Origin: Vulcanimicrobiota bacterium
GTDB taxonomy: Bacteria; Vulcanimicrobiota; Vulcanimicrobiia; Vulcanimicrobiales; Vulcanimicrobiaceae
DNA length: 24,509 nt
Assembly: GCA_019245275.1 (NCBI GenBank)
Contig: JAFARW010000167.1
Location: forward strand, 1-24,509
Reading direction: 5' to 3'
The notes beneath the pieces are model-generated. The model saw nothing but the letters and a program-made list of their open reading frames with translations. It searched no databases and was not told the origin of the DNA. Numbering within the stretch: position 1 is the stretch's first letter; the number at the start of each line of letters is the position of its first letter. Made by a program: the position numbers and the translations under genes. Positions 23,144 to 24,509 of this stretch are shown here, piece by piece.

Positions 23144-23842
23144 TTGAGTTCAAACCACTCTGCGCAAGTTCCGTTGCCGGATCAAAGCGCGCTTCGCCGT
23201 ATCGGCGCGAAGCTGATCTTGCAATCCGATAAGGCCTTTCCGCCTGGCTTGCGCGATCTTCCCGATCCGCCGCCGTTCTTGACGGTTTTGGGAGCGCTGC
23301 CGGGCCGTGGCTTGGCAATCGTCGGCAGCCGTAATCCGCCGCAAGAAGCCGCAGATTTTGCGTTCGCACTCGCGCGAGTCAGTGGCGAGCCGGTCATTAG
23401 CGGTCTGGCGATCGGAATCGACACCGCAGCTCACCGCGGTGCGCTAACCGCTGGGCTGCAGACCGCCGCCTATATCGGCAACGGTTTAGCCGCGCTCTAC
23501 CCGGAAATGAACCGGGCGCTTGCGGAAGAGATCGTCGCGTGCGGCGGCGGTATCGCGTCGGCGGAATTTCCGGATCAGCCGCGCTCGCAACGCGCGCTCA
23601 TTCGCCGCGATAGCTTCCAAGCCGCGCACGCTCGCGCGGTCGTGCTCGTCTGTTCGGAATCTGACGGTGGTGCGATGCACACAATGCGTTTTGCGAAAGA
23701 CCTGCGCCGCGCGCGATACGCGCTCGTTGCAAAGGACGGACCTGAATACGGCGGGAACAGAGTCGCGCTCGCGGATGACGCGACGGCGCTTCCTTGGAAC
23801 ATTGAGGACGCGTTGCACGTTTTATACGGCAGGACAAGCTAA
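23144..23842 (+). CDS. Short DprA/Smf-like Rossmann-fold protein
   Basis: A 232-residue protein matching the central Rossmann domain of DprA (which loads RecA on single-stranded DNA during transformation). Landmarks are YPxxL-like FPPGLRDLPDPPPFLTVLG, IVGSR (59-63), ISGLAIGIDTAAHRGAL (85-101), and NGLAALYPEMNRALAEEI. It is much shorter than full DprA (about 360): the N-terminal SAM-like domain and C-terminal winged helix are missing. The usual FxxRNRxxA and SGSxxTAxxA signatures are changed to ALIRRDSFQAAHA and SDGGAMHTMRFA. So it may be a DprA-related (log/nucleotide-binding) protein with another role. The start is TTG, supported by AGGAGG eight bases upstream. It ends eight bases before the PAS gene, probably co-transcribed. 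Confidence 0.82.
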   Translation: MSSNHSAQVPLPDQSALRRIGAKLILQSDKAFPPGLRDLPDPPPFLTVLGALPGRGLAIVGSRNPPQEAADFAFALARVSGEPVISGLAIGIDTAAHRGALTAGLQTAAYIGNGLAALYPEMNRALAEEIVACGGGIASAEFPDQPRSQRALIRRDSFQAAHARAVVLVCSESDGGAMHTMRFAKDLRRARYALVAKDGPEYGGNRVALADDATALPWNIEDALHVLYGRTS

Positions 23843-23849
23843 GAAACAG

Positions 23850-24251
23850 ATGCCTCATCGATATAATCCGCTCTTTACGCCGGAAAATGTTCGCTCAGCG
23901 CGCGAGGGTCGCGGCGAGATGCTGCATCACCTGCCGTTCGGCGTCGTCATCGTCAACCGCAACGCAACGATCGTCGACTACAACGAGAACGAAGACCTCG
24001 CGGTGCCAAAGGAAGACATCGTCGGCAAAAACTTCTTTGAGGAGATAGCCCCATGGGCTGCTGACGCCGCCTTCAAAGGACGGTGGGATGAGTTCGTTTC
24101 GTCAGGCGAGACGCTGTTGATGCCTTTCGATTTCACGCTTCCGGGGCCGCACGGTCCCGTCGACGTAACGATCATGTTTGTGCGCGCCAACTTTGACTCA
24201 GACCACGCAACGATCTGCATCGCCCGCAAAGCTAAAGTCGCTACCGCTTAA
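23850..24251 (+). CDS. Photoactive-yellow-protein-like PAS protein without the chromophore cysteine
   Basis: A 133-residue single PAS-domain protein, close to the 125 residues of photoactive yellow protein. The match runs LPFGVVIVNRNATIVDYNENE (PYP: [21 protein letters not shown]), then IVGKNFFEEIAPWAADAAFKGRWDEFVSSG (PYP: [30 protein letters not shown]). Counterparts of PYP Tyr42 and Glu46, which hold the chromophore phenolate, are Y44 and E48. The cysteine that bears p-coumaric acid (Cys69) is W69 here. Hence it cannot make the thioester and is either a non-photoactive PAS sensor or binds another ligand. I start it at ATG 23850; longer readings lie wholly within the preceding gene. No other domain is present, so any output must be through a partner. 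The following hemL probably overlaps it. Confidence 0.85.
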   Translation: MPHRYNPLFTPENVRSAREGRGEMLHHLPFGVVIVNRNATIVDYNENEDLAVPKEDIVGKNFFEEIAPWAADAAFKGRWDEFVSSGETLLMPFDFTLPGPHGPVDVTIMFVRANFDSDHATICIARKAKVATA

Positions 24252-24509
24252 CGCGGTATCTGCCGGAGCGCTGGCAGGCGGCTGCAACTCGCCTGTACGC
24301 GCCGGCGCTGCCGTCGGCGGCGAACCATTCATCCAATCCCGAGGTGAAGGCGCTTATGCGTTCGATCGGTTCGGACGCCGCTACGTCGATTACATCATGG
24401 CCTATGGGCCGCTACTTTTTGGCCACGGACATGCAGCGTTTTCGCACGGACTCGATCGCATTGCGCAACGCGGCTCGCTCTTCGGCTCGACCCACGTCGA
24501 CGAGCTAAC
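24193..24509 (+). CDS. hemL: Glutamate-1-semialdehyde 2,1-aminomutase, N-terminal part, cut by window edge
   Basis: The open frame running off the end encodes GALAGGCNSPVRAGAAVGGEPFIQSRGEG, then FDRFGRRYVDYIMAYGPLLFGHGHAA, then GSLFGSTHVDEL. This is the N-terminal region of HemL, the PLP enzyme that makes 5-aminolevulinate from glutamate-1-semialdehyde in the C5 route to heme and other tetrapyrroles. The catalytic lysine lies beyond the window. The usual PGGVNSPVRA reads AGGCNSPVRA here. The frame has no ATG or GTG; after an in-frame stop at 24166 only TTG 24178 and TTG 24193 can start it, so it overlaps the PAS gene by about 59 bases or more. Neither has a clear ribosome site, so the start is uncertain while the family is not. 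Confidence 0.9.
   Translation, partial: MTQTTQRSASPAKLKSLPLNAVSAGALAGGCNSPVRAGAAVGGEPFIQSRGEGAYAFDRFGRRYVDYIMAYGPLLFGHGHAAFSHGLDRIAQRGSLFGSTHVDEL

Noticed and set aside
23520..23849. Longer start for the PAS protein
   Set aside because: The extension overlaps the DprA-like gene in another frame and reads as arginine-rich sequence unrelated to PAS; PYP-type sequence starts near ATG 23850.

Overview
The window is a gene-dense, high-GC bacterial chromosome segment with no rRNA, tRNA, CRISPR array, insertion sequence or phage gene that I could see, and no gene-free stretch longer than about 110 bases. The gene set implies a cell with a peptidoglycan wall and an outer membrane or periplasm: a lipoprotein alpha-2-macroglobulin next to a class A PBP1C, an exported DacB/PBP4, an exported thioredoxin and MsrB, and an exported phosphoesterase. 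It also implies an aerobic or oxidatively stressed lifestyle (MsrA/MsrB, AlkB, dodecin). An archaeal-style TrmB regulator and an MptA-like GTP cyclohydrolase in a bacterial setting fit an uncultivated deep-branching phylum. Candidatus Eremiobacterota (WPS-2) or a relative is my tentative guess from gene content, not from a phylogenetic test.

Layout. 1-1786: a minus-strand operon of a TrmB-type regulator followed by an exported retropepsin-like aspartic protease (cut by the window edge). It is driven by a promoter with a perfect TTGACA and an overlapping 9-bp palindrome that looks like an operator. 1786-1998: dodecin, a small flavin-binding protein. 1995-9956: a very large thioester-less alpha-2-macroglobulin lipoprotein and, divergently, PBP1C. 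9949-11746: a minus-strand operon, thioredoxin-like then MsrA then MsrB then a small unknown ORF, with overlapping genes. 11778-15212: AlkB (plus), convergent with DUF2079 membrane protein then DacB (minus, coupled). 15220-15240: a REP-like palindrome. 15315-17797: an exported phosphoesterase convergent with mannose-6-phosphate isomerase. 17852-19306: a FolK-GTP cyclohydrolase (MptA/FolE2) fusion, whose 3' end overlaps an M48/STE24 protease (minus) by 75 bp. 20490-23110: a YtcJ-like amidohydrolase convergent with an Mrp/ApbC ATPase that has an N-terminal DUF1858. 23144-24509: a short DprA-like protein, a photoactive-yellow-protein-like PAS protein lacking the chromophore cysteine, and the start of HemL.

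Themes: envelope maintenance (A2M, PBP1C, DacB, M48), repair of oxidised protein and alkylated DNA (Trx-MsrA-MsrB, AlkB), and cofactor metabolism (dodecin/flavin, folate or pterin, Fe-S handling by Mrp, tetrapyrrole by HemL). The most notable departures from family norms are the missing thioester in the A2M, the PYP homologue without its cysteine, the FolK-MptA fusion, and the Mrp that lost its usual CPxC pair but carries a CxxC in an added N-terminal domain.
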